From positions 310,001 to 374,000 of the forward strand of contig JADJPW010000006.1 of the NCBI GenBank assembly GCA_016713035.1: a DNA stretch of 64,000 nt, given 5' to 3'. The notes beneath the pieces are model-generated. The model ran no database searches. It was not told where the DNA came from and was given only the letters and a program-made list of their open reading frames with translations. Below, piece after piece: positions 20,675-29,549 of this stretch (the first letter of the stretch is position 1; every line of letters starts with the position of its first letter). A program made the position numbers and the translations under genes. The DNA is from Verrucomicrobiaceae bacterium. GTDB taxonomy: Bacteria; Verrucomicrobiota; Verrucomicrobiia; Verrucomicrobiales; Verrucomicrobiaceae.

Positions 20675-23600
20675 TCACTTCGCGTGCAGCACCCCGCGCA
20701 TGATGATTCCATGGCCGGGGAAGCTACAAACGAAAGGATAGTCGCCGGGAGCAGCCAAGGTGAACTCGAGGGTTTCCTCTTTGTTCATGTCGAGGAGCTT
20801 GGTGTGATGAAGCACGTCGTCACCGGAGGGAATGAAGCCTTTTTCGAAGCCGGCGGCGCCCATGACGATGGCGGCGTTCATGACGGCGTCGGCTTTGCCG
20901 GGCTTGGTGACGAGGAGATTGTGGGGCATCACGTCGGTGTTGGCGAAGGTGAGCTTGATTTTCTTGCCGGCCTTCACGTTGAGCTCCTTCACGTCATACA
21001 TAAGGCGCTCGCGGATGGTGGCGATGCGGATGGTGGTCAATTCGGGCGTGTCGCTGAGGATGCCGGATTTTTGGGCCTTCTCCTCGGCTTCTCCGGCGAT
21101 GACGCCGCCTTTGGTGCTGGCTTCGACGTTGAACCAAAGTTGCTGCACGACATTCGCGGCGTTGCGGGCGTGGAGTTCGGGGCTGGTTTGCAGTTTGGCG
21201 AGCAGCGCGGTATCGCGGACGTTGTGCTGCTGGTGGAGCCAGAGGGCTTCGAGAAGGTGGTGGGCGTCTTCTTTCTTCGTGGCGTCGAACTGCTTCATCC
21301 ATTCTTTCGTGGCGTCGATGACTTCGGCGGTGGGGCGCTCGCTGAGTTCGACGCGGGTGCGATGGCGCACGCTGTCGGTCGGGTGCTTGAGGTTTTCGAG
21401 CAGCGCGGGGATGGGCTGGCCGTCGATGGCGACGGGCTTTTGCAACTCGCGGTCTTTGGCGGTCATGCGGTAAATGCGGCCGTGTTTGTGGTCGCGATTT
21501 GGATCGCGCACGTTGTGCTGCATGTGGCCGATGATGACGTTGTGCCAGTCGGCGATGTAAAGGGCACCATCCTCGCCGAAGATGGCATCGCTGGGGCGGA
21601 AGTTCTTGTCGCCGCTCATGAGCAGGCCGCGGGATTTGTCCTCGGTGACGCTGCCGTCGGCTTGCGTGACTTTGACGGTGAGTTCCGCGCCCGCAGGCTC
21701 GCCCCAAACGGTGGCTTTGTCGCCATCGCGAGCGAGATCGTAGTGCTTGATGCCGAGGAAGCCGATGACGTTGCAGATGAGGAAGTCGCCCTGCATGTCT
21801 TCGGGGAAGTGGGTGCTGCTGACGACTTCGCTCGCGGTGACGGGGCGCACTTCCTTCTTGAGCAGCTCATACATTTTGAAGCCGTTGCCCTCGGGGCGGA
21901 CCTGATACGCACGACCGCCGGTGCCGTCGGTGGCGTAGTGATAGCCCCAGGTGTCAAAGGCGATGCCGTGCGGATTCGGTGAGTTGTCGGCGTGCTTCGC
22001 GATGGTGAAGCGACGCGGATCGAAGCGATACATGGCGCTGCTGCCGGTTTGGAGCGATGGACCCCAAGGATGCTCGTGATTGTGCACCATGAAGACACCG
22101 CTCTGCCAGTAGATGCCGCCATCGGGGCCCATGACGAGGTTGTTTGCGCCGTGATGCGTGTCGGCGAAATCGACGCCTTGCAGCATGATGGTGCGCACGT
22201 CGGCCACGTCGTCGCCATCGGTGTCTTTGAGGAAGATGATGTCCGGGGCGCAGGTGACGATGACGCCGCCATTCCAGAACTCAAAGCCGAGCGGATTCTG
22301 CACGCGGGCGAACTCCGTGAGGCGATCTGCTTTGCCGTCTTTGTTGTCATCGTGGCAGATGACGAGAGCGTCCTTCATCTCTTTGAGAGGCTCCCACATC
22401 GGGTAGGTGTGCCACACGGCGGCCCAGAGGCGGCCTTTGGTATCGACCTGCATCTGCACGGGATTCACGAGCTGCGGGAACTGCGCTTCATCGGCAAACA
22501 GGCTCACTTCAAAGCGCGGGTCAAACGCCATGTGCTTGATCGCCTCCTGGCCGCTGATGTATTCGGTGCGGCCTTCCTTCATGGCGCTCGATGACTTGGA
22601 TTTGCCACCGACATTGGAAATCACCGGCACAGGTGGCGGCACGTTGCTGTCATCCACTTTTAGATCGCCACCTTTGGATCGCGCCCACACTTTGGCATCG
22701 CGATTGCCGGTCATGACATCGAGCATCGTCAGCTCATGCTGGAGCACCACGGCGTTGGTTTGATCATCGGTAAAGGCCAGCGTCGAGCGGCCGCCCCACA
22801 CGTCATTGCCATCGCGGGCACGGTAGCGGGCGTTCCAATGCACGTCCTTCTCCATCACGGCCTCACGCAGTTCTTCGAGCGAGGCGGAGGCGGTCACTTC
22901 CTTGCCGAGCAGTGCCTTCGCGATCACTTCCGCGAGCTGGCGATTGCCCTCGGCGCTGAGATGCACGCCATTGATCGTGAGCGGCTCCTTCGCGGCTTTG
23001 AAAAGATCGAGCGAGGGATGGAAGAGATCGACAAAGCCCACGCCCGCTTCCTTCGCGGCGGCCTCGGTGGCCTTTGTGTAAGCTTCGAGCTGAGGATTGT
23101 GCTCTGCGCCGTTCGGCACGTTCGGGTTCTTCGTGTCCTCATGCGCGATGGGGCTGAAGAGCACGATGCGCGGGAAGGACTGCCCGTTCGGCTTCGTGCC
23201 GCGCACATACTTCACGAAATCGACGAGCTGTTTCTTGAAATCGTCCGGCTTGTTCTCGAAGGACTCGTTGTAGCCGAAGAAGGCGAACACGACATCTGGC
23301 TTCACATGGCGCAGGTAATCCGTCATGTGCATGTGCCCGCCGCTGCGCGGGAAGGAGTTCGGGCGGTCGCCGCTGGCGCTCATGTTGCGGAAGCGCACGT
23401 TTTGCTCCGGCAGGGCGCTTTGCAGCACGGTCTCCATCCAGCCATCGTGCTGCATGCGGTCCGGCAGGCCGTTGCCGAGGATCGCCACGGTGTCGCCTTT
23501 GCTGAACGCAAACGGCAGCGTGTCTTTGTAGTCCGCAGGCACGTCAACGAGCGCAGGCTCCTTCGCCGCTGCTGGCGCGGAACGACCGCCACCACCTTTT

Positions 23601-25138
23601 TCCGCTGGTTTGCCGGGTTTGACTTCAAAAGTGAGGTAAGCGAGCTTGCCGCCGCTTTTGACATCCACCGTAAGCGAATCGCCCGCGGCGACATTCTTCA
23701 GCTCGAACACCGCTTTGCGCCCTTCATCGAGCAAACTCAGCGTGAAATCGCCAAGACGATCCGGGAAGCCCCGACGGCTCCACAGGCTGATCGCATCCAC
23801 TTGCTGCGCGGAACCGAGATCCAGCTCCCACCAGGGATTCGGCTTGTTTTCGATGGTGTGCGTCATGCCCTTGCCGTAGTTCGGGCTCTTGTCGCCATCC
23901 ATCGCGCGACTCGCGTCGCCGCCGTGACCGGTGGTCGATTGCGTGGCCTTGCCGCCCTTCGCGATGTTTTTGCCAGCGCTGAGGATTTCGATCTCGGCGA
24001 TTTGCAGGCACTTTTTGTCACCGGGGATTTCGATGCGGACAAAACGAGCGGGTTTGCCGGTCGCAATGGTGGGCTTGGCCGAAACCTCGGCTTTCGCAGC
24101 CTGCTTCTCTTCCTTCTTCGGCTTCTCAGGCTTCTTCGTGTTGTTGTTCGCGGGAATCGGGCTTTCAAAGCCTGCATACATCTCGGGTTTGATGCCGCGA
24201 GCATACGCGCCGCCGCCGAAGGTGTTCGGCTTCGCCGCACCAACGAAGGCGACGTTGAGATCCGCTTTGATCGCGTCTACCAGACCCACAGCCCAGAACA
24301 TGGCGTTCACCATCATGCGGCGATAGCCTTCGTTCGTGATGTCCTCTGATGTTCCGTAAAGGGAGGTGAAAACGCGGCCTACTTTGCCCGAAGCGCTTTT
24401 ATAGGAGCGTGTCCATTCGCTCGGCTGCGGAGGCTGTGTCTTGGATGCAGGTGAATCCTGTGTCATGCCATCCAGGGGCTGTGCCATCGTCAAAATCTCA
24501 CCATCGGTCGGCTTGCCGACGTAGCCACCTGCTTGCACCCAGATGTCCTTCACACCGCGCAGGATCGGATGCGCTGCCTTGTCCGGCACGATGGCGATGC
24601 GAGTGCTCTGCACATGATTTTTGCCGTAGTGGCCCACCCATGTCTGTCCGAGCACCTGATGGCCGAACCCGAGCTCATAATCGGTCCCTTTGTAATCATA
24701 CGAGTATTTCGCGAAGGGAGTATCCTTTGGCATCTTGAAGCCATGCGTGGCCGTGCGCATACCGATCACGGGACCACCGCGATTCAGGTAGGCATCAAAG
24801 TGCTTCATCTGCTCCGCTGGGAAGTTCTGGAAGCGCAGAAACACCACCGCGAGATCGGCGGTGTCCAGCGCCTCGATCCCCGGCATGTTCGATTTATCAC
24901 CCCCGACGATCTCGCCCGACTCAGGATCAATGCCAAACAGCACCGTACACTTGAAGCCCTGATGCTTCGCCAAGATGCGAGCCAACTGCGGCAACGACTC
25001 CTCCGAGCGATACTCATGGTCATCCGCCATGAAGACGATGTGCTTGCCTTTGCCAGGCCCTTCGGTGCCTTCATAGACTAGGGGCGCAGCCGTCGCGAAG
25101 GTGGCGAGCGAGAGCAGAGTGAGGAGGGTGTGTTTCAT
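20675..25138 (-). CDS. Giant secreted PVC-type heme-binding dehydrogenase with ThuA, discoidin-like, SGNH and blue-copper domains
   Basis: 1487 residues with a signal peptide (MKHTLLTLLSLATFATAAP). Rough order: ThuA-like domain 25-290 (IVFMADDHEYRSEESLPQL, GGPVIGMRTATHGF); a charged EKPKKEEKQAAKAE linker; discoidin-like domain 365-510 (GDASRAMDGDKSPN); SGNH hydrolase 545-740 (VAILGNGLPDR, FAFFGYNESF); PVC-type membrane-bound dehydrogenase propeller 880-1260 (DTKGRLWAAVWHTYP, GVDFADTHHGANN); HEAT-like helices; and a plastocyanin/azurin-like end with MPHNLLV, FVCSFPGHGIIM giving His, Cys, His, Met copper ligands. Probably a periplasmic or outer-surface carbohydrate-degrading oxidoreductase that passes electrons to copper. 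No c-type CxxCH here, unlike its two neighbours. Confidence 0.85.
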   Translation of the reverse strand: MKHTLLTLLSLATFATAAPLVYEGTEGPGKGKHIVFMADDHEYRSEESLPQLARILAKHQGFKCTVLFGIDPESGEIVGGDKSNMPGIEALDTADLAVVFLRFQNFPAEQMKHFDAYLNRGGPVIGMRTATHGFKMPKDTPFAKYSYDYKGTDYELGFGHQVLGQTWVGHYGKNHVQSTRIAIVPDKAAHPILRGVKDIWVQAGGYVGKPTDGEILTMAQPLDGMTQDSPASKTQPPQPSEWTRSYKSASGKVGRVFTSLYGTSEDITNEGYRRMMVNAMFWAVGLVDAIKADLNVAFVGAAKPNTFGGGAYARGIKPEMYAGFESPIPANNNTKKPEKPKKEEKQAAKAEVSAKPTIATGKPARFVRIEIPGDKKCLQIAEIEILSAGKNIAKGGKATQSTTGHGGDASRAMDGDKSPNYGKGMTHTIENKPNPWWELDLGSAQQVDAISLWSRRGFPDRLGDFTLSLLDEGRKAVFELKNVAAGDSLTVDVKSGGKLAYLTFEVKPGKPAEKGGGGRSAPAAAKEPALVDVPADYKDTLPFAFSKGDTVAILGNGLPDRMQHDGWMETVLQSALPEQNVRFRNMSASGDRPNSFPRSGGHMHMTDYLRHVKPDVVFAFFGYNESFENKPDDFKKQLVDFVKYVRGTKPNGQSFPRIVLFSPIAHEDTKNPNVPNGAEHNPQLEAYTKATEAAAKEAGVGFVDLFHPSLDLFKAAKEPLTINGVHLSAEGNRQLAEVIAKALLGKEVTASASLEELREAVMEKDVHWNARYRARDGNDVWGGRSTLAFTDDQTNAVVLQHELTMLDVMTGNRDAKVWARSKGGDLKVDDSNVPPPVPVISNVGGKSKSSSAMKEGRTEYISGQEAIKHMAFDPRFEVSLFADEAQFPQLVNPVQMQVDTKGRLWAAVWHTYPMWEPLKEMKDALVICHDDNKDGKADRLTEFARVQNPLGFEFWNGGVIVTCAPDIIFLKDTDGDDVADVRTIMLQGVDFADTHHGANNLVMGPDGGIYWQSGVFMVHNHEHPWGPSLQTGSSAMYRFDPRRFTIAKHADNSPNPHGIAFDTWGYHYATDGTGGRAYQVRPEGNGFKMYELLKKEVRPVTASEVVSSTHFPEDMQGDFLICNVIGFLGIKHYDLARDGDKATVWGEPAGAELTVKVTQADGSVTEDKSRGLLMSGDKNFRPSDAIFGEDGALYIADWHNVIIGHMQHNVRDPNRDHKHGRIYRMTAKDRELQKPVAIDGQPIPALLENLKHPTDSVRHRTRVELSERPTAEVIDATKEWMKQFDATKKEDAHHLLEALWLHQQHNVRDTALLAKLQTSPELHARNAANVVQQLWFNVEASTKGGVIAGEAEEKAQKSGILSDTPELTTIRIATIRERLMYDVKELNVKAGKKIKLTFANTDVMPHNLLVTKPGKADAVMNAAIVMGAAGFEKGFIPSGDDVLHHTKLLDMNKEETLEFTLAAPGDYPFVCSFPGHGIIMRGVLHAK

Positions 25139-25189
25139 GGTTTGGAAAATCGGGGGGACTAAAATGAGGATGACGGGTGTTTCTTGCGC

Positions 25190-28100
25190 TCAAAGGCTCT
25201 TCAAATACGCGACGATGTCGGCGATGCTTTGAGGCGTGAGGCCGAGCATGGAGGGCTCATACATGAGGGAAGTCTTCAGTTTACTGCGGGTGGCGATGCG
25301 GCTTTTGGGGATGGTTTGGACGCCGCCGCCCATGCATTTGATGATGAGGGGATCGCTGTCGGAGAGGACCATGCCGGTGATGACGAGGCCGTCGGTGGTC
25401 TTGATCTCGCTGCCTTCAAATCCATGCGAAATGGTCTGGCTGGGCTGGGCGATGGCTTGGATGAGGATCTCGGAGGTTTGTTGCTTGCCGTAGGTGGTGA
25501 GATCGGGGCCGAAGTCCACGCCTGCGGTGCCGATGCGGTGGCAGGTATAGCAGGTGGCCACGGCGGTAGCGCCGCGTTTGGCATCGCCTTTCAGCTTGGC
25601 GATTTCTGTGAGGTCGAGCTTCGGCGCATTGGCGGGAGGCGTCGGCATGGGTGAGGCGACGAGCTTTACTTTGTCGGGATCATAAATGCCGAGGGCTTTC
25701 ATGCTACCGTCGATGTCGTAGGCCTTCCAATCGTTGCCTTTGCGATTCATGAGCCACCACTTGGCGAGGTCTTGCATGGGGAAGCCCTTGGTGTGGGCGA
25801 GCTCGAGCATGGCACCGGCGGCCTCGCGTCCGGGGGCAAAGGCGATGGCGGTGAGCATGAGCTTGCGCTGATCGGGCGTGAGCTTGTCATTGAGCGCACG
25901 GGCTTTGAAATCGCTCACGGCTTCGGCAGGATGCAAACGCCAGGCGATCCACGCGAAGGCGTCGCTCCAGGTATCGCTGCCACCTTTTGCCAGTGGCTCG
26001 AAGTTCTTCCAACCTTTGGCGTGACCCGTGGTGAGAGCGCTGAAGAGTTCGCTCTCCTTGCCTTTGCTGCCGATGCCGAGAGCTTCGAGGTAGGCACGAT
26101 CCTTTCCATCAAAGGAATGGGCAAGTTGCACAAGAATAGGCCCGCACTCGCCTGCGGGCATATCGCGCACGGTCAGTGCCACTTCGCGACGCACGGCGGC
26201 ATCGCTGTCAGACGCCATCTTGTTGGCCATCAGGAGCACGTCATGATTGGCACGACGAAGCGCACGATAGGCGACGAGGCGCTGCGTGGCGTCTTTGGAC
26301 TCCAACCAAGGCTTCACCGCAGCGATGCCTTCATCACCCATCTGAGCGAGCAACCAAGCGGCGCGGGCGGCGATGAAGGAATCCTTGTCAGTCAGCAACG
26401 CGGCCACGGCTGGCACGGCTTTGGCACCAGCGGCTTTCAGGCGGGTGAAGCCGCTGTTGCGCACGTTTACGGCGGGGCTCTTCAGCGCGGCGATTTGGCC
26501 TTCTGTCGTATCCAATTTGAGATCTGGAATTTGAGATTTGAAACCCTTCGGCGCGATGCGGTAGATGGTTCCGGTGTAGCCGTCATCGCGAGTGCCGTGA
26601 CCGCCGACACCGGGATCAAACCAGTCGGCGACATACAAAGCGCCATCGGGTCCCACGCAGACATCGCTGGGGCGGAATTTGGTCTTCAGCTCGCCCGTGG
26701 GCTTGCCGCCGAGGAAGTCGCTGCCTGCCCATTCCTTCTCTTTGTTCGAGGTCATGAAATCAAAACGCTCAAGCTTAAAGCCCGCGCCATCGGGTTGGTG
26801 GCGGTAGCCGAAGACCACGTTCTTGCCTGCTTCGCAAGCGAGCAGCAGGCCGTGCCATTGCTCACCGAGCGCACCGTTTTCATAAAAGGCCACGCCGGTG
26901 GGGGAGCCGCCGCCATAGACATCGCCAGAGGGCATGGTGCCGGGGTCTTCCTGACGCCACTCGGCGGTCGGTGTGTCTTGGCCTGGGCGCTTGTCGGCAC
27001 CCCAACTACGTTTGCCATCGGCACTGGCGAATCCGGCATTGCCGCCTTCCAGCACATGACTCACGCGGCAGGCAGGCGGGTCATCGTTGTCGCTTTGAAA
27101 AAGATCGCCGTAGCTGGTGAGCGCTTGCTCGAAGCTGTTGCGGTAGTTGTGCCCGATGATGTTCACATTGGTGCCGTCTGGATTCATGCGCACGCTGAAG
27201 CCGCCAATCCACACATGGCCGTCATCGCTCTTCATCCCGGCGATTTCTTGCTTCTGATAAGGGCTACCCATGCGGAAGGTTTTGCCGCTGCGGTCGGTGA
27301 ATTCGGCACCCGTGTTGCCTTGATTAAAATACCACTGCCCATCAGGGCCTGCGATGAGGCTGTGCAGGCTGTGGTCATGCTGGCGACCATTGAAGCCGGT
27401 GAGCAAAACCTCGCGCTTGTCAGGAATGCGGTCGCCATTCGTATCGGTATAAACGAGCAGATCTGGCGGCTGCGACACGACGACTTTGTCATCCAGCACA
27501 GCGACACCGAGCGGTGAGGCGAGTTCCTTTTCCTGCGCGAAAACGCTGCTCTTGTCGGCTTTGCCATCGTGGTCGCTGTCTTCGAGGATCACAATGCGAT
27601 CACCCTCCGCCCGGCGATTGGCTTTGCCGCGATAGTTCACGCCTTCAGCAACATACATCCGACCCTGAGCATCGAAGTCGATGTTGGTCGGATTGTGGAG
27701 CATTGGCGAGGTGGCCCACACGGTGACTTCTAGGCCCTCTGGCACGCTAAACATCTCCGCAGGCACCAGCGGTGGTCCGGCATTGAGATCGCCTTGTTGG
27801 AGCTTCGAAGGTAGTGCGGTATAAACATGGAAGCGCAATGCTGCATCGCTCGGTTTGCCAGCGCGGACCATGGCGCCGTCATCAATAGCAACCTTTGCGG
27901 TGAAGCGCTCCACACCAGCGGGTAGATCATACGCGATGGTCGATGAAGCGTGTGTGCCGATGCCGTTCGTGATCACTTTGCCTTCGACCTGGATCGGGCC
28001 ACCGGCGTTGTTTTTGCCGATCTGTGTGCGGCCATAACCACGCTCCTCGCCTTTCCATTTCAAAGAGGTGACATCAATGCTCTTGCCATCCGCCAGGATA

Positions 28101-29194
28101 AGCCGTGGCTCGATCCACGTGGCCCAATCGCATGAGATGCTGCCCTGGTCGGAAGCGACGAGATACAGCTCCTTGGCGTTCTTGATCGCCACGTCGATCT
28201 CAATGACGCGTGGCTTTGGATTCTTCGCCGTCAACAGCGGTGTTTCAAAGACAGGCTTCGCCGTGCCAACAGGCATCGCAGTCTGCGGGCCATGCGCTTC
28301 GGCCATCATTGCGGACAGCTCGGCCTGTGTCGGTGTTTTCGAGGCAATGCCGCCCGCTGGGATCTCCAAACCAGCCACCCAAGCCACGCCATTCAGCATC
28401 GTGGTGCGGAAGCTGTCATTGGTCATGTTTGCGAAGAAATGGAAGCCGGTGAAACCGAAGCCACGACCACCTTTGGGTCGATCATAAGTCCACGCGAGAT
28501 GCTGTGGCTTGCCCGCTTTCACATCTGCATAGGCTTCTGGATTGCCGCTGTGGGCATTGGGTTTGTCGCCCTCTTTAAACTTCACTGTGTTCAGTGGCGC
28601 GATGGCGCTGAGCACGGGTGTCACGCCTTTCATCTCCGGCACAAAGCGCATGTGGTAATACCATTCATCCTTGGCGGAAAAAGCCTTCACGCCATTCGAC
28701 ACCGGATGCTTGCCCGGCTGCACGCTGGCGTCCCAAGTCGGGTTCACGGAATAGAAGGTCTCAAAGAAGCCGCCCATCCAGTCGAGGTAGTTTTTCCCCT
28801 GCGAGCCGATCTTGGCCTCCACGCCATAATGAATCGCCGCGAAACCCGCACCGCGATCACAGGCCGCTTTGATGTTCGCATCATCCGCTGCCTTGCCGCC
28901 GTGATTGAGCAAAACGATGATCGCATCCGCCTTGCTGAGATCCTTTGGCCAGTTGTTCTCTGGATACACCACCGCAAAAGCCTGCGGATAGGTTTCATTG
29001 ATGCGCCGCGCTAAATACGAGGCACCTGCGAGGAACTCATGCTGCCCGCCGCCGCCATGCGTGCCTTTGGCGGCGATGAAGACGAGGCGCTTAGTGCCAG
29101 CGGCAGCGTTGTTTTGGCCGGTGTAGTCGTAAATGTCACGCGGCTGGGCGAGCGCGGTCGTGGTGAGAATGGCAAGAGCGAGGATGGATTTCAT
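25190..29194 (-). CDS. Secreted ThuA/PVC-type dehydrogenase with C-terminal cytochrome c
   Basis: 1334 residues, signal peptide MKSILALAILTTTALAQP. ThuA-like domain 30-280 (LVFIAAKGTHGGGGQHEF, GGKAADDANIKAACDRG), a carbohydrate-binding NPCBM-like domain about 345-470 (TNGIGTHASSTIAYDLP), PVC-type dehydrogenase propeller 495-900 (IDFDAQGRMYVAEGVNY, DHDGKADKSSVF), HEAT repeats 920-1150 and a c-type cytochrome near 1220 with CYTCHRIG. Together with the upstream homologue it forms a same-strand pair 51 bp apart. Likely oxidises sugar-type substrates outside the cytoplasm with heme as electron acceptor; the exact substrate is unknown. Confidence 0.87.
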   Translation of the reverse strand: MKSILALAILTTTALAQPRDIYDYTGQNNAAAGTKRLVFIAAKGTHGGGGQHEFLAGASYLARRINETYPQAFAVVYPENNWPKDLSKADAIIVLLNHGGKAADDANIKAACDRGAGFAAIHYGVEAKIGSQGKNYLDWMGGFFETFYSVNPTWDASVQPGKHPVSNGVKAFSAKDEWYYHMRFVPEMKGVTPVLSAIAPLNTVKFKEGDKPNAHSGNPEAYADVKAGKPQHLAWTYDRPKGGRGFGFTGFHFFANMTNDSFRTTMLNGVAWVAGLEIPAGGIASKTPTQAELSAMMAEAHGPQTAMPVGTAKPVFETPLLTAKNPKPRVIEIDVAIKNAKELYLVASDQGSISCDWATWIEPRLILADGKSIDVTSLKWKGEERGYGRTQIGKNNAGGPIQVEGKVITNGIGTHASSTIAYDLPAGVERFTAKVAIDDGAMVRAGKPSDAALRFHVYTALPSKLQQGDLNAGPPLVPAEMFSVPEGLEVTVWATSPMLHNPTNIDFDAQGRMYVAEGVNYRGKANRRAEGDRIVILEDSDHDGKADKSSVFAQEKELASPLGVAVLDDKVVVSQPPDLLVYTDTNGDRIPDKREVLLTGFNGRQHDHSLHSLIAGPDGQWYFNQGNTGAEFTDRSGKTFRMGSPYQKQEIAGMKSDDGHVWIGGFSVRMNPDGTNVNIIGHNYRNSFEQALTSYGDLFQSDNDDPPACRVSHVLEGGNAGFASADGKRSWGADKRPGQDTPTAEWRQEDPGTMPSGDVYGGGSPTGVAFYENGALGEQWHGLLLACEAGKNVVFGYRHQPDGAGFKLERFDFMTSNKEKEWAGSDFLGGKPTGELKTKFRPSDVCVGPDGALYVADWFDPGVGGHGTRDDGYTGTIYRIAPKGFKSQIPDLKLDTTEGQIAALKSPAVNVRNSGFTRLKAAGAKAVPAVAALLTDKDSFIAARAAWLLAQMGDEGIAAVKPWLESKDATQRLVAYRALRRANHDVLLMANKMASDSDAAVRREVALTVRDMPAGECGPILVQLAHSFDGKDRAYLEALGIGSKGKESELFSALTTGHAKGWKNFEPLAKGGSDTWSDAFAWIAWRLHPAEAVSDFKARALNDKLTPDQRKLMLTAIAFAPGREAAGAMLELAHTKGFPMQDLAKWWLMNRKGNDWKAYDIDGSMKALGIYDPDKVKLVASPMPTPPANAPKLDLTEIAKLKGDAKRGATAVATCYTCHRIGTAGVDFGPDLTTYGKQQTSEILIQAIAQPSQTISHGFEGSEIKTTDGLVITGMVLSDSDPLIIKCMGGGVQTIPKSRIATRSKLKTSLMYEPSMLGLTPQSIADIVAYLKSL

Positions 29195-29549
29195 TCAGGG
29201 GGGGCTTCTAAGTCGGTGTAGGTGGACGAAATGTTGCGACAAAGGATTTCGTGATGTGGGCTCGTCTTGACCTTCGCCTAGCTCTGCATGTGAGCGATAT
29301 CTCAGCAGTAAAGCCATTTCCATCGCGCCGCTGTGGTTGGCGTATGGCGTTGCTGCTGATGCGGTGGGATCAAAGGAGTGGACAGAGGTGCATCCAGTGA
29401 CCGAAGTCCTAGGGAATGAAGGGAATCGGCCCTTTGTAGTCGATGTAGCCCCTTTGTTCGGTGTAACGGCGACCCTGCAGCGCACGCAGTCACAATAGCT
29501 GAACTGCGGCTGGGAAATGGCCGGTGGGGGGCTCATTAGTGAAGCCTAG
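29195..29549. other. 355-bp gap between two giant dehydrogenase genes
   Basis: No supported gene. Small open frames are unlike any family. The stretch presumably carries the promoter of the downstream gene (minus strand), but no clear box was recognised. Confidence 0.4.

Noticed and set aside
20663..24349. Long + strand open frames (439 and 537 codons)
   Set aside because: They mirror the giant dehydrogenase gene on the minus strand, which has a signal peptide and clear domains. Composition is biased and no motif is seen.
26505..26560. AATTTGAGATCTGGAATTTG-like tract inside a giant dehydrogenase gene, like known short repeats of this phylum
   Set aside because: The encoded FKSQIPDLKLDTTEGQ keeps the frame and resembles the expected protein sequence at this point, so an insertion is not needed to explain it.
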